64,000 nucleotides of DNA from Terriglobia bacterium (lineage in GTDB: Bacteria; Acidobacteriota; Terriglobia; JAIQFV01), in assembly GCA_020072965.1 (NCBI GenBank), contig JAIQFY010000001.1, positions 124,001 through 188,000 of the forward strand, read 5' to 3'. A program made the position numbers and the translations under genes. The notes below the pieces were generated by a model. The model had not been told where the DNA came from. It worked only from the letters and a program-made list of their open reading frames with translations, and ran no database searches. Of this stretch, positions 18,642 to 26,373 are shown piece after piece. How positions within the stretch are numbered: the stretch's first letter is position 1; each line of letters opens with the position of its first letter.

Positions 18642-19400
18642 ATGAAAATTCAAGTCGCACAAGCTTCTCATATTGGAATGCATCGCCGCGAGAATCAGGA
18701 TTCCGTCAACTACGTGAATCCTGAAGGCAAGCGTCTTCAGAAGGCATTGGGCTGCCTCCTCATGGTGGCGGATGGGATGGGGGGAGCGGCTGGCGGAAAG
18801 GTTGCCAGCGAGATGGCGGTGTCGATCATTCCGAACGCTTACTTCCAATACACCGTGGACCCGCTGGAAAGCTTGAAACACGCGTTTGAATCCGCCAACA
18901 CGGAGATTTTTCAACGAAGTCAACACGAACCCGCTCTGCGCGGGATGGGAACGACGGTGACGGCAGTGGCCTTTATCGATGGCCGGTATATTTCGGCTCA
19001 CATCGGCGACACCAGGCTCTACCGTCTGCGCGAGCATACGTTTGAGCGGTTGACTGCTGACCATTCCATGGTCGCACAGATGGTTCGCGAGGGATTGATC
19101 CAGGAGGAAGACGCCCGTCACCATCCTCACCGCAACGTGCTTCTGCGATCGATGGGTATTCAGGAGAACCTGGTGGTGGATTTTCAGTCGGACCACATCA
19201 AAGCGAATGATCTTTACGTGCTGTGTACGGACGGGCTGCATGGACTGGTCGAGGACAACGAGATCGCCGCCATTACAGATGCCAATCCCCCCAAGGAAGC
19301 GTGCGAGCTCCTGGTCAACCTCGCCAATGAGCGCGGAGGCTTTGACAACATTACCGTTCAAATCGCCCAAATCGAAAGTACAGGCTGGCTGCTAGGATAG
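18642..19400 (+). CDS. PP2C-family Ser/Thr protein phosphatase (Stp1-type)
   Basis: 252-aa metal-dependent phosphatase. Motifs in order: HRRENQDSVNY (motif 1, Arg and Asp), LLMVADGMGGAAGG (motif 2 with the metal-binding Asp), GMGTTVTAVAF, AHIGDTRLYRLR, LTADHSMVAQMV, LLRSMG, LYVLCTDGLHGLVEDNEI (metal-binding Asp) and FDNITVQIAQ (final Asp-Asn). All metal ligands are present. It is the bacterial single-domain type without a sensor domain. It probably reverses the phosphorylation made by the kinase encoded immediately upstream in the same orientation. Confidence 0.95.
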   Translation: MKIQVAQASHIGMHRRENQDSVNYVNPEGKRLQKALGCLLMVADGMGGAAGGKVASEMAVSIIPNAYFQYTVDPLESLKHAFESANTEIFQRSQHEPALRGMGTTVTAVAFIDGRYISAHIGDTRLYRLREHTFERLTADHSMVAQMVREGLIQEEDARHHPHRNVLLRSMGIQENLVVDFQSDHIKANDLYVLCTDGLHGLVEDNEIAAITDANPPKEACELLVNLANERGGFDNITVQIAQIESTGWLLG

Positions 19401-19456
19401 GAATTGATGCCGGGCGCATTCTTCAGCGGTTGGAACCGAAACTCTGGGGTCCAGTT

Positions 19457-20092
19457 CTATTTGCGCCGGCCCTCACTAATTCTCTTTAACTCCCTGGACA
19501 CGCTCGCGATCGGCAATCCCATCACGTTGAAGTAGCATCCTTCGATCCGTGTCACAAATTTTGAAGCCAAGCCCTGGACGGCATAGGCGCCGGCTTTGTC
19601 AAAGGGCTCTCCGGAATCAATGTAGGCTTCGATGTTTTTTTTGCTCAACCGGGAGAATGTAACGCGCGTGCGTTCGCTCCAACGAAACGACTGACGGGTG
19701 TCGGGACAAATCAGGGCGACCCCGGTGATAACCCAATGCGACCGGCCCGAGAGCAATCGCAACATCCGGCGGGCCTCCCCCCTGGAACTTGGTTTGCCCA
19801 GGATTCTGCCTCCCACGCAAACGATGGTGTCTGCGGCAAGGATCACGACGCCTGGAGAGACCCCGGCCACAACCGAACGCGCTTTCTCCATTGCGAGCCG
19901 GATCGCATAGGCGGAGCGTCTCTCCCTCACGCGCCGGGGCCCCTCCACAACATGACTCGCCTTGGTTCGAAATCGAATGCCCGCATTGCGGAGGATTTGA
20001 CGACGCCGGGGAGAAGATGAGGCGAGCACGACCTCGAACCGACCTTCTTGCTCCTCGGGGCTCTCCGTGGACTGGGTTCTGGCCTTTTTCAT
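19457..20092 (-). CDS. maf: Maf-like nucleoside triphosphate pyrophosphatase
   Basis: 211-aa Maf/YceF/YhdE-type protein that hydrolyses non-canonical or modified nucleotides such as dTTP/UTP or m7GTP. Motifs: VLASSSPRRRQILRNAGI near the N-terminus, the central ADTIVCVGGRILGKPSS (catalytic Asp), YAVQGLASKFVTRIEGCYFNVMGLP. The C-terminal R-E-L-K-R tail is usual. The frame extends to 20143, but the Met at 20092 starts just before the low-complexity N-terminal tail and the conserved core; both starts lack a clear ribosome-binding site. Substrate subgroup is not resolved. It converges with the phosphatase gene. Confidence 0.93.
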   Translation of the reverse strand: MKKARTQSTESPEEQEGRFEVVLASSSPRRRQILRNAGIRFRTKASHVVEGPRRVRERRSAYAIRLAMEKARSVVAGVSPGVVILAADTIVCVGGRILGKPSSRGEARRMLRLLSGRSHWVITGVALICPDTRQSFRWSERTRVTFSRLSKKNIEAYIDSGEPFDKAGAYAVQGLASKFVTRIEGCYFNVMGLPIASVSRELKRISEGRRK

Positions 20093-20285
20093 ACTTTTTT
20101 CTCGCTGAGAGTGGCGCCATTTTATCGAATTTCCTGCCGCCAAACCATCCTCACATGAAAATGAATTTCACAACTCATTTTTTTGTTTCCAAAAAGTAGT
20201 TTTTGATGTAAAAGAAGTGACCCGCATTTCAGCTCGTGATCAGTTTTTTCAACTCAAGTGAATCTTTGGAGAAAGAGCTTCGCTC

Positions 20286-20630
20286 ATGCAGCACGTCACC
20301 CGAATGTTCCCTGGACTCCTACAAAGCCTGCGCCACGCAGCTCCTCTCATGACTTCGGTGTGGCGCGCCGTGTGGATAGCCAATGTGGGCGATGCGACGG
20401 CCGCTCATACTCATGTCTCCCGCTTTGAGAAAGGAACCCTCACGGTTCTGGTCGACCATCATGCCTGGCATCTGCAATTGATTCGGATGCGACCGGATCT
20501 GATTAAGACTTTGAATCAAGCTTGTGGAAGGACAGCGCTGATGGATGTGGAATTCATTTACTCCGCCTCTCAAACCGCCCCGTCCAAGTTCTCCAACCCT
20601 GACGCTACCAATCATCCCACCTCCCTGTAA
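20286..20630 (+). CDS. DciA-like protein (DUF721 family)
   Basis: 114 aa. The pattern SVWRAVWIANVGDATAAHTHVSRFEKGTLTVLVDHHAWHLQLIRMRPDLIKTLN matches the DUF721/DciA core: a W-x-x-V-x-G-x-x-x-x-x-H-T helix-strand followed by the L-x-V-x-V-x-x-x-x-W-x-x-x-L segment. DciA helps load the replicative helicase DnaB in bacteria that lack DnaC/DnaI. The C-terminal tail after residue 95 is polar and probably disordered. GGAGAAAGAG lies about 10 nt upstream of the ATG. The gene lies upstream of gatC with a 221-nt gap. Family assignment is from pattern only. Confidence 0.78.
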   Translation: MQHVTRMFPGLLQSLRHAAPLMTSVWRAVWIANVGDATAAHTHVSRFEKGTLTVLVDHHAWHLQLIRMRPDLIKTLNQACGRTALMDVEFIYSASQTAPSKFSNPDATNHPTSL

Positions 20631-20851
20631 AATTTGCGATTCAGCCCCGAAGGATATGTCTACTGATCGGATTCGTCGGACAATCGATGAGTAAGGCGAA
20701 TCCCCGGTGATACGGGTAACCAGGGATTGCCCACGTGCACGACCCTTCCTTGAGATCCCTTCCTCTTGGAGTGTCTAATCCTGTTGATTTTCAATGGTTC
20801 TAATGTTAGTTTCATCCCCTCATTTTTCTCAAGAATATCAAGGCGGACGAA

Positions 20852-21163
20852 ATGAAGATCTCTGAAGAAGAAGTCCAATACGTGGCCAAACTTGCCAATC
20901 TTGAACTCACTCCTGAGGAAGTCAAGACGTTTACCCATCAGTTGAGCAGCATCCTCGAGCACATGGAGACCTTGAATGAGGTCTCCACGGACGACGTCGA
21001 GCCCATGACGAGGATTCCCGACTTCGGAGAGCTGGCTTCATCATCGACCCCTTTCCGGGAGGATGTCCCCGGACCCACGATCGGCACTGAAAGAGCTTTG
21101 GGAAACGCGCCTGATCCCGGTCAAAAATACTTCCGTGTGCCTAAAGTGATTGCAGACCGTTAG
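20852..21163 (+). CDS. gatC: Asp-tRNA(Asn)/Glu-tRNA(Gln) amidotransferase subunit C
   Basis: 103 aa. GatC holds GatA and GatB together in the tRNA-dependent amidotransferase. Visible features: ISEEEVQYVAKLANLELTPEEV (the N-terminal helix), LSSILEHMETLNEV, the conserved D-V-E-P-M-T segment, then the extended C-terminal PFREDVPGPTIG and FRVPKVI at the end. Length is normal. gatA follows after 34 nt. gatB is not in the window. Confidence 0.95.
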   Translation: MKISEEEVQYVAKLANLELTPEEVKTFTHQLSSILEHMETLNEVSTDDVEPMTRIPDFGELASSSTPFREDVPGPTIGTERALGNAPDPGQKYFRVPKVIADR

Positions 21164-21197
21164 GTCATAACATGATATTCAAATCACTCGAACGCCT

Positions 21198-22630
21198 ATG
21201 GCCCCTTTGAACCCAAACACATTCTCCGTGGCATCACTGCGCCAGGCCCTCTCTGCAGGGGAACTGTCTGCGCGGGAAGTCTGTGCCGCCGTTTACGAGC
21301 ACGTCGGGAATGTGGATCCCAAGTACCGGGCGTTCCTTTCGTTGAGCCGGAAGCGCGCTGAAGCACAGGCCGCCCGAGTGGACTCGATGCCCCGTGCGCA
21401 ACGGCCTCCCCTGGCTGGAGTACCCGTGGCGCTCAAAGACAATATGCTCCTGGAGGGATTCCCCGCGACTTGCGGCTCCAAAATTCTGGCGAACTACATC
21501 TCGCATTATGACGCGACGGTGACCCGGAAACTTGAATCGGCCGGGGCGCTCATCATCGGCAAGACAAACCTCGATGAGTTTGCCATGGGGAGTTCAACCG
21601 AGAACTCGTCATTCTTCCCCACGTTGAACCCCAATGCACCCGACCGAGTGCCGGGTGGATCGAGTGGGGGTTCGGCAGTGGCCGTCGCTACGGGGATGGT
21701 GGTGGGCGCGTTGGGGAGTGACACCGGTGGATCGATCCGGCAGCCGGCGGCACTGACGGGAGTGGCGGGTCTGAAGCCCACCTATGGCCGGGTCTCTCGA
21801 TTCGGATTGATTGCGTTCGGGTCCCCTTCGGGCGCTCGGTCGCGGACGTCGCGGAACTGCTTCATGTCATCGCCGGCCATGACCCCAACGACTCGACCTC
21901 AGTCCCCCTGCCTGTTCCCAACTATCCCGAGGCGCTGGGACGTGACATCAAGGGCCTGGTCGTCGGCGTTCCCTGGGATCTTCTCGGGGAGGGTCTTGAG
22001 ACCGAAGTGAAAGGACATATTACCGGGGCCGTCCGCTTGCTCGAGAGGATCGGATGCAAAATTGAACCGGTCCAACTTCCCCATTCGAAGTATGCAATCG
22101 ATGTGTACTACATTGTGGCCCCCGCGGAAGCCAGCTCCAATCTGGCGCGATTCGATGGAGTCCGTTACGGCTTTCGCTCACCGAACGTCCACACCCTTTC
22201 TGAAATGTACCGGCAGACGCGAGAATGCGGGTTTGGGCCGGAAGTTAAACGGCGCATCATGCTGGGAACCTATGCCCTGAGCGCCGGCTACTATGATGCC
22301 TATTATCTCAAGGCCCAAAAGGTTCGGACGCTGGTCGCACGGGATTTCAAGGAGGCCTTCAAGAAGGTGGATGTGGTGGTTTGTCCGACGTCTCCCACCA
22401 CGGCATTCAAGTTGGGGGAAAAAACTGAAGACCCGCTCTCCATGTACCTGAGCGATGTGTTCACTATTACGGCCAACCTGGCGGGAATCCCAGGAATTTC
22501 TCTCCCCTGCGGGAAAGACAAGCATGGTCTTCCCATCGGCATTCAATTTCTCGGCCGGCCTTTTGATGAACTCAAGATGCTTCAACTCTCCTACGCTTAC
22601 GAGCAGGCCGGGGGATTCGGTTTCGGATGA
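21198..22630 (+). pseudogene. gatA: Amidotransferase subunit A, frameshifted by a deletion of about 19 nt
   Basis: GatA is the amidase that frees ammonia from glutamine for tRNA amidation. The catalytic triad is intact: K80 (PVALKDNM), S155 (VPGGSSGGS), S179 ([13 protein letters not shown]). The 5' frame then reads [19 protein letters not shown] and breaks at about 21824. The family continues [15 protein letters not shown], and [20 protein letters not shown] is found in the +2 frame beginning at 21824. Six codons plus one base are thus missing. The first frame runs on to a nonsense stop at 22010, and the second continues normally to 22630. The C-terminus (SYAYEQAGGFGFG) also departs from the usual EQA-T/D-x-x-x-R-R-P ending; its stop lies in repeat sequence. 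Either a real lesion in a normally essential gene, or an assembly error. Confidence 0.9.
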
Positions 22631-22800
22631 TCCAACCGGGACAGACGTCGGGTGGCGCACACATGCGCTCTCGGCCCGCCGCGGCGGGCGGCCTTCCGCA
22701 AGAGAGACCTCGTCAAGAGGTTAGAGAACTGATCGATTCTTCACCGCACACCTCGCAAAAGGCGCGATGTATGCGCCACCCTATCCAACCGGGACAGACG
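22630..22800. repeat. Palindromic region bounded by 18-bp direct repeats
   Basis: Identical 18-bp direct repeats (ATCCAACCGGGACAGACG) lie at 22630-22647 and 22783-22800. Between them are inverted arms GGGTGGCGCACACAT (22650-22664) and its near-complement (22767-22781, 14 of 15), and a perfect 16-bp palindrome centred on CCGCGG (22674-22689). The first direct repeat overlaps the gatA stop codon. It looks like a small non-coding mobile or REP-type element. Confidence 0.65.
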
Positions 22801-22857
22801 CGAACGGCACGAAGTCACTATTAAACCCAGTTCATTTGTTTCATCTTCCAATGGATA

Positions 22858-23196
22858 ATTCCCCCGACGGAAGTCGGGGGATACTTCAGATTCAGCCTAC
22901 TGCCCCCTTCGACATTCCCGCCTTCAATCCCCCCAACGGTAGTTGGGGGATGATTCAAATACTACCTCCCCGGCCCGACGCGCGTGCTCGTTCAATTGTA
23001 TCAACCGCCCCGCCGACGGGATTCGGGAATTGCTATTCTGATTCCAGCGCGCGCAATCCGGCGAGATCCTAACTCCCGCCTCAGCGAGCGGCCGGGTCTG
23101 AACTATCCCCCACCTCCCGGTGGGGGAATTTGAATATACCAGCTAGCCCGTCGGTAGGCTGAACTTGAATGTTCCCCCACCTGCCGGTGGCGGGAT
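22858..23196 (-). repeat. Four-hairpin palindromic element, copy A
   Basis: Four hairpins with 8-9-bp stems and 4-nt loops at 22860-22881, 22928-22951, 23106-23127 and 23173-23195 (one mismatch). The outermost pairs carry the tag TTCARGTWCAGCCTAC or its inverse on their inner side (22885-22900 and 23153-23169). Read on the minus strand, the whole block aligns with copy B at 44187-44520, including parts of the central 150 bp (for example a GGATAGTTCAGAYCCGGCC segment). Confidence 0.8.
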
Positions 23197-23367
23197 TCGA
23201 GAAAATAGCAGCCACTACTCCTTTCTTCGACAGTTCGAGGCGTCAAATGTCTTCAATTTTCATTTTGCTTTGCAGGCGTGCCTTGATCTGTCTGCGTTTA
23301 TCATCCAATTGGAATTGAAAAGACTCGACCGCAGATCCAAGCCGTTCAGTAGTCTGTTGTGCTGAAC

Positions 23368-23429
23368 AAAAAAACAACCCTCGATAAGCGCCGCCGCTCC
23401 AAGACGCTGGAGACCGCTTCTCGAGGGTT
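23368..23429 (-). terminator. Intrinsic terminator of the candidate RNA gene
   Basis: On the minus strand a long hairpin with arms AACCCTCGA/TCGAGGGTT (23376-23384 with 23421-23429) contains further paired segments AAGCG/CGCTT and CTCCA/TGGAG. It is followed directly by a run of seven T (23374-23368). A strong Rho-independent terminator for minus-strand transcription. Confidence 0.75.
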
Positions 23430-23706
23430 CGGTAGGCTGTTTGGATTGGTTCGAATCAATTGCCGGCTCCACAAATTCCCTGCCCGACAATCAATCCGCC
23501 ATGAGCAGTTCCGCTCGCGGTTTATCGCAACAACGCGCGGATAATCCGCCCTGTGACTGTTCTACTGCTGCTTATGGTAAACGAATCAACCCAAAACTAC
23601 TCAATGGATGCCCATCCACCTGAAGGATTCACATCCCAGAGGATTGGAGGTATCCATCCGCAACGATCTACACATGTGATCGCTGCTAGATTTCAGGCGA
23701 TTCGGT

Positions 23707-23766
23707 CTAAACCGCAGTCACCTCACATGGGTCATGGTTGATACTACATAATCCTTCTTGCAACAT
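23707..23766 (-). CDS. 19-aa small ORF at the head of the candidate RNA
   Basis: ATG at 23766, stop TAG at 23707. Product MLQEGLCSINHDPCEVTAV. The ribosome-binding site AAAGGAGGTG is a full match to the 16S anti-Shine-Dalgarno and sits 6 nt (from GGAGG) before the ATG, much stronger than at most genes in this window. Two Cys and one His are present. It is too short to infer function; it may be a leader peptide or a real microprotein. Confidence 0.45.
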   Translation of the reverse strand: MLQEGLCSINHDPCEVTAV

Positions 23767-23795
23767 GGACCACCTCCTTTCCTGTGTACGCTGAC

Positions 23796-23823
23796 AATAC
23801 ACAATTCAAAAAACCAAAGTCAA
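23796..23823 (-). promoter_or_regulatory. sigma70-type promoter of the candidate RNA
   Basis: Minus strand: -35 TTGACT (23823-23818), 16-nt T-rich spacer, -10 TGTATT (23801-23796). The predicted start is near 23789, about 23 nt before the small ORF. Confidence 0.55.
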
Positions 23824-23928
23824 GAAAAAACCCATTAGTTGCGGTGAAATCCCGATCTTCCCCCAAATGTTCCCCTGAGGAGGCAGTTTGGCGGACGCCG
23901 CGAGAGCGGGATATGTCTGGAAGGAAAC

Positions 23929-24660
23929 CTATTTCAGGAGGGCAATCATTTCGCGCACCGCCTGGTCGAGACCGACGAGCGAGGCGCGGGCAATAATGTT
24001 GTGACCTATGTTGAGTTCCTCGATCTCCCCAACGGCCACGATCGAACGGACGTTCCGGTAAGTCAGCCCATGGCCTGCGAGCACCTGCAAGCCGGCCTCC
24101 GCAGCCATTTCCGCGGCGGCGCGCACCTTCCGGAACTCTGCTTCAATCGCCTTCTCGTTGGCCGGTGTAATGTAAAGCGAAGCCTCCGAATATCGTGCCG
24201 TGTTCAATTCAATCATCTTGACCTTCAGATCTCCTGCCGCCTCGATCTGTTCCCCTTCGGGGTCAATGAACAGGCTGACGGCCATCCCGCCCTCGTGCAA
24301 TTTTCGAAGGGCATCCTTGAGCGGATCAAAGTGAGCCACGCAATTCAACCCCCCCTGGGTGGTAATCTCGTTGGGCTGCTCCGGAACCAGGGTGCACACA
24401 TCGGGCCTCACCTCAAGGGCGAAAGCGATCATTTCAGTGGTCGCCGCCATTTCCAGGTTCAACCGCGTCTTGATCACCTCCCGCAGGAGCTCGACATCGC
24501 GGTCCTGGATGTGACGGCGATCTCCCCGCAGGTGAACCGTGATCTGATCGGCCCCGGCATTTTCAGCGACCAAGGCCGCCGTGACGGGGTCCGGCTCGTT
24601 GGTCTTCCGGGCCTCGCGGAGCGTTGCAATGTGATCCACATTGACACCCAATCGCGTCAT
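23929..24660 (-). CDS. pdxJ: Pyridoxine 5'-phosphate synthase
   Basis: 243-aa PdxJ, the TIM-barrel enzyme that condenses 1-deoxy-D-xylulose 5-phosphate with 3-amino-2-oxopropyl phosphate to form pyridoxine 5'-phosphate. Motifs: LGVNVDHIATLREARKTNEPDP at the N-terminus with the catalytic His, GADQITVHLRGDRRHIQDRD, LNLEMAATTEM, VCTLVPEQPNEITTQGG with the catalytic Glu, VSLFIDPE, LNTARYSEA, VLAGHGLTYRN, and ELNIGHNIIARA. The frame is open to 24873, but GGAGG stands 6 nt before ATG 24660, which is the family start. It follows the glycosyltransferase stop by 1 nt and is probably co-transcribed with it. Confidence 0.97.
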   Translation of the reverse strand: MTRLGVNVDHIATLREARKTNEPDPVTAALVAENAGADQITVHLRGDRRHIQDRDVELLREVIKTRLNLEMAATTEMIAFALEVRPDVCTLVPEQPNEITTQGGLNCVAHFDPLKDALRKLHEGGMAVSLFIDPEGEQIEAAGDLKVKMIELNTARYSEASLYITPANEKAIEAEFRKVRAAAEMAAEAGLQVLAGHGLTYRNVRSIVAVGEIEELNIGHNIIARASLVGLDQAVREMIALLK

Positions 24661-24661
24661 G

Positions 24662-25408
24662 TCACTCCTCCCAGCGGTATTTTCCGCTGAAATGGTTCCA
24701 GCGAATCCGAACCAAGTCGAAAAACATGGAGATGGCATCCGAGAGAAAATGCACCTTGGATCCTTGCACGTGGTTCCACCGCACCGGGATTTCACCCACC
24801 CGGAGACCCCGTTTCCCGGCAAGGTAGAGCATCTCGGGATCAAATCCAAAACCAAATATCCTCTGCCGTTCAAACACTGGGATCATGGGACCCCGCCGGA
24901 AGGCTTTAAATCCGCATTGGGTGTCACTGTACGGCAGATCCAGGATGATCCGGACGAACGCATTAAACACCTTTCCCGATTGCTCGCGCAACCAGGATTG
25001 GCGCACCCCGATCAGGCTTCGGTCGAGCGCCCGCGAGCCGATGGCCAAATCGAGATGCCCATTGCGAATGGGATCCAGAATCTTTTTCGATTCTTCAATG
25101 GGTGAGGAGAGGTCGGCATCACTGAAAAGCACGATGGCTCCCCTGGTCTCTAACACGCCGTGACGAACGCTGAATCCCTTCCCCCGGTTGCGATCGTTGC
25201 GCACCAGGCGCACCCGTGGGTCCTTCGTCGCCCAGGCTTTGACCATCTCAACGGTGTTGTCGCTTGAACCGTCATCCACCACCACGATTTCAACAGAAGC
25301 TTGTTCGTTGCTGAAGTAAGCCGCTATGCGCTCAAGCGAGAGGGAGATTCGTTGTGCTTCATTGAAAGCCGGGATGACAACCGAGATTTCCACTGCGCCT
25401 GAGGACAT
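24662..25408 (-). CDS. Family 2 glycosyltransferase, dolichyl-phosphate-glucose/mannose synthase-like
   Basis: About 248 aa. GT-A fold with SVVIPAFNEAQRI, the nucleotide-binding VVDDGSSDNTVEMV, the metal-binding FSDADLSSPIEE, and the acceptor region DTQCGFKAFRRGPM that is typical of the ALG5/DPM1 group. No C-terminal membrane helices are seen, so the product may be soluble or peripheral. It probably transfers a sugar from a nucleotide donor to polyprenyl phosphate. The frame starts at 25453, but ATG 25408 lies 13 nt after the stop of the upstream gene and matches the family start; neither has a clear ribosome-binding site. It is coupled to pdxJ downstream, without an evident functional link. 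Confidence 0.9.
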   Translation of the reverse strand: MSSGAVEISVVIPAFNEAQRISLSLERIAAYFSNEQASVEIVVVDDGSSDNTVEMVKAWATKDPRVRLVRNDRNRGKGFSVRHGVLETRGAIVLFSDADLSSPIEESKKILDPIRNGHLDLAIGSRALDRSLIGVRQSWLREQSGKVFNAFVRIILDLPYSDTQCGFKAFRRGPMIPVFERQRIFGFGFDPEMLYLAGKRGLRVGEIPVRWNHVQGSKVHFLSDAISMFFDLVRIRWNHFSGKYRWEE

Positions 25409-25421
25409 GGGTTTAGGAAGG

Positions 25422-26249
25422 CTATTGGGCTGGGAGCGCGGGTTTGCCGGCATTCACCCACGCGGTGTACCAGTAGGATCCGACATTCTGAATGGCTTCA
25501 GAAATCTGGCGCGAGATGACGGAACCGATGTCATTGTACAGCTTCTCATAATAATCGTCGTTGAAGCCGCCGGCCGCGGTGAACGCGCGCCGGTCAGCCA
25601 AGAGGTAATTATCCGCCCACACGTAGTTCTGAAGGGCGAGCTGAAACGCGCTTTCGGTGGGGTCTTTGAGGTATCCCACCTGACCTGGCCGCAGCAGCAG
25701 AAAGTTCGCATAACGGTCGAACAGACCCATCCCAATCCGGTCGTCAATCCCGTTCTGTCCTGAAAGCTGGCCGTTATAATTCTCGGTCAAATGAAACGGG
25801 TCGGTGATATCGGCGACGTAGTGTGCCAGCCAGGCCGAGGTTTCACGCACGGCGTCCCAGTTATGTGACCGGAAGGCCTGGGTCAGGCGCAGATGGTACT
25901 CTCCGACGTACCACGGCAGGATCCCGTTTTTGTTGAGCTTGAAGCCGCCGTAGGTTTGCAGAGCGAGGTTGTAATTGTGAGGCAGAAGGGGGAATGGATA
26001 TTTGCCGTACCGGTCGAAATAAATGAAATGCCGGACCGCTTCTGCCCGGTTCGTCTGCGGCACCTTCCTGGCATCAAAGGAGTGCTCTCCGAGGTAAGTC
26101 CGGTTTGCACTGTAAAAGGCCTTAATTTCGGCAGGTAGTTCGTCAACCGCCTTTTCAGAAATGATACGGTGTGCCTTCGGACCCCACGCAAAGAGAGTCG
26201 ACGCAGCGGCGAAAACCAGCACCCCGAGCAATAGTGGCGTCTTTTTCAT
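25422..26249 (-). CDS. Secreted S1/P1 nuclease- or phospholipase C-like zinc protein
   Basis: About 275 aa. The signal peptide MKKTPLLLGVLVFAAASTLFA is followed by a mature N-terminus starting W-G-P-K-A-H-R-I-I-S, which matches the zinc-binding N-terminal Trp and His of S1/P1 nucleases and bacterial phospholipase C. Further potential zinc ligands are in AHYVADITDPFHLTENYNGQ (H-x-x-x-D ... H), the region that binds two zinc ions in these families, and in the H of VRHFIYFD. A Met at 26288 would add 13 residues before the signal peptide. Whether it cleaves nucleic acids or phospholipids cannot be decided; the D-I-x-D/Q-P-x-H segment is common to both. Confidence 0.8.
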   Translation of the reverse strand: MKKTPLLLGVLVFAAASTLFAWGPKAHRIISEKAVDELPAEIKAFYSANRTYLGEHSFDARKVPQTNRAEAVRHFIYFDRYGKYPFPLLPHNYNLALQTYGGFKLNKNGILPWYVGEYHLRLTQAFRSHNWDAVRETSAWLAHYVADITDPFHLTENYNGQLSGQNGIDDRIGMGLFDRYANFLLLRPGQVGYLKDPTESAFQLALQNYVWADNYLLADRRAFTAAGGFNDDYYEKLYNDIGSVISRQISEAIQNVGSYWYTAWVNAGKPALPAQ

Positions 26250-26373
26250 CCAGCGAGCAGTTTCAACAGACCGGGAATGGACAGACATTCATCTCTCTTG
26301 GATGTGCGGCTTCGTTGTCGAACATCAAGCTCTACCGCTTGGAGCAACAAACGCCCTTCCTTTGGTCGTGCGC

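Larger units (their letters stand above)
23368..23789 (-). ncRNA. Candidate structured RNA with a 19-codon leader ORF
   Basis: A self-contained minus-strand unit. It has a promoter (23796-23823), predicted start near 23789, a perfect Shine-Dalgarno (AAAGGAGGTG), a 19-codon ORF (23766-23707), about 280 nt of non-coding sequence and an intrinsic terminator at 23429-23368. The non-coding part is rich in self-complementary segments: a 9-bp stem GCAGCGATC/GATCGTTGC, a GGAT-x4-ATCC type hairpin within TGGATGGGCATCCA, the palindrome GCGGATTATCCGC, and a nested CCGC-GAGC/GCTC-GCGG stem near 23510. I cannot name an Rfam family; Acidobacteria-associated RNAs such as Acido-1 or Acido-Lenti-1 are candidates to compare. 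The RNA could be a regulatory or stand-alone structured RNA, or the ORF a leader peptide whose downstream gene is lost. Confidence 0.55.
22631..23928. other. Non-coding region of 1.3 kb (repeats and candidate RNA)
   Basis: No protein gene longer than a leader peptide is supported here. The region holds the palindromic area at 22630-22800, the four-hairpin element at 22858-23196, and the candidate minus-strand RNA gene at 23368-23789. Open frames of 60-100 codons cross the hairpins and have no protein character. Confidence 0.75.

Noticed and set aside
20697-20727. Imperfect inverted repeat AATCCC-GGT ... ACC-GGGATT
   Set aside because: Has a mismatch, no T-run and no conserved tag, so it is neither a clear terminator nor a copy of the palindromic element.
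23449-23490. tRNA-like arm with GGTTCGAATC
   Set aside because: No cloverleaf, acceptor stem or anticodon arm could be formed around it, and it lies in the candidate RNA gene.
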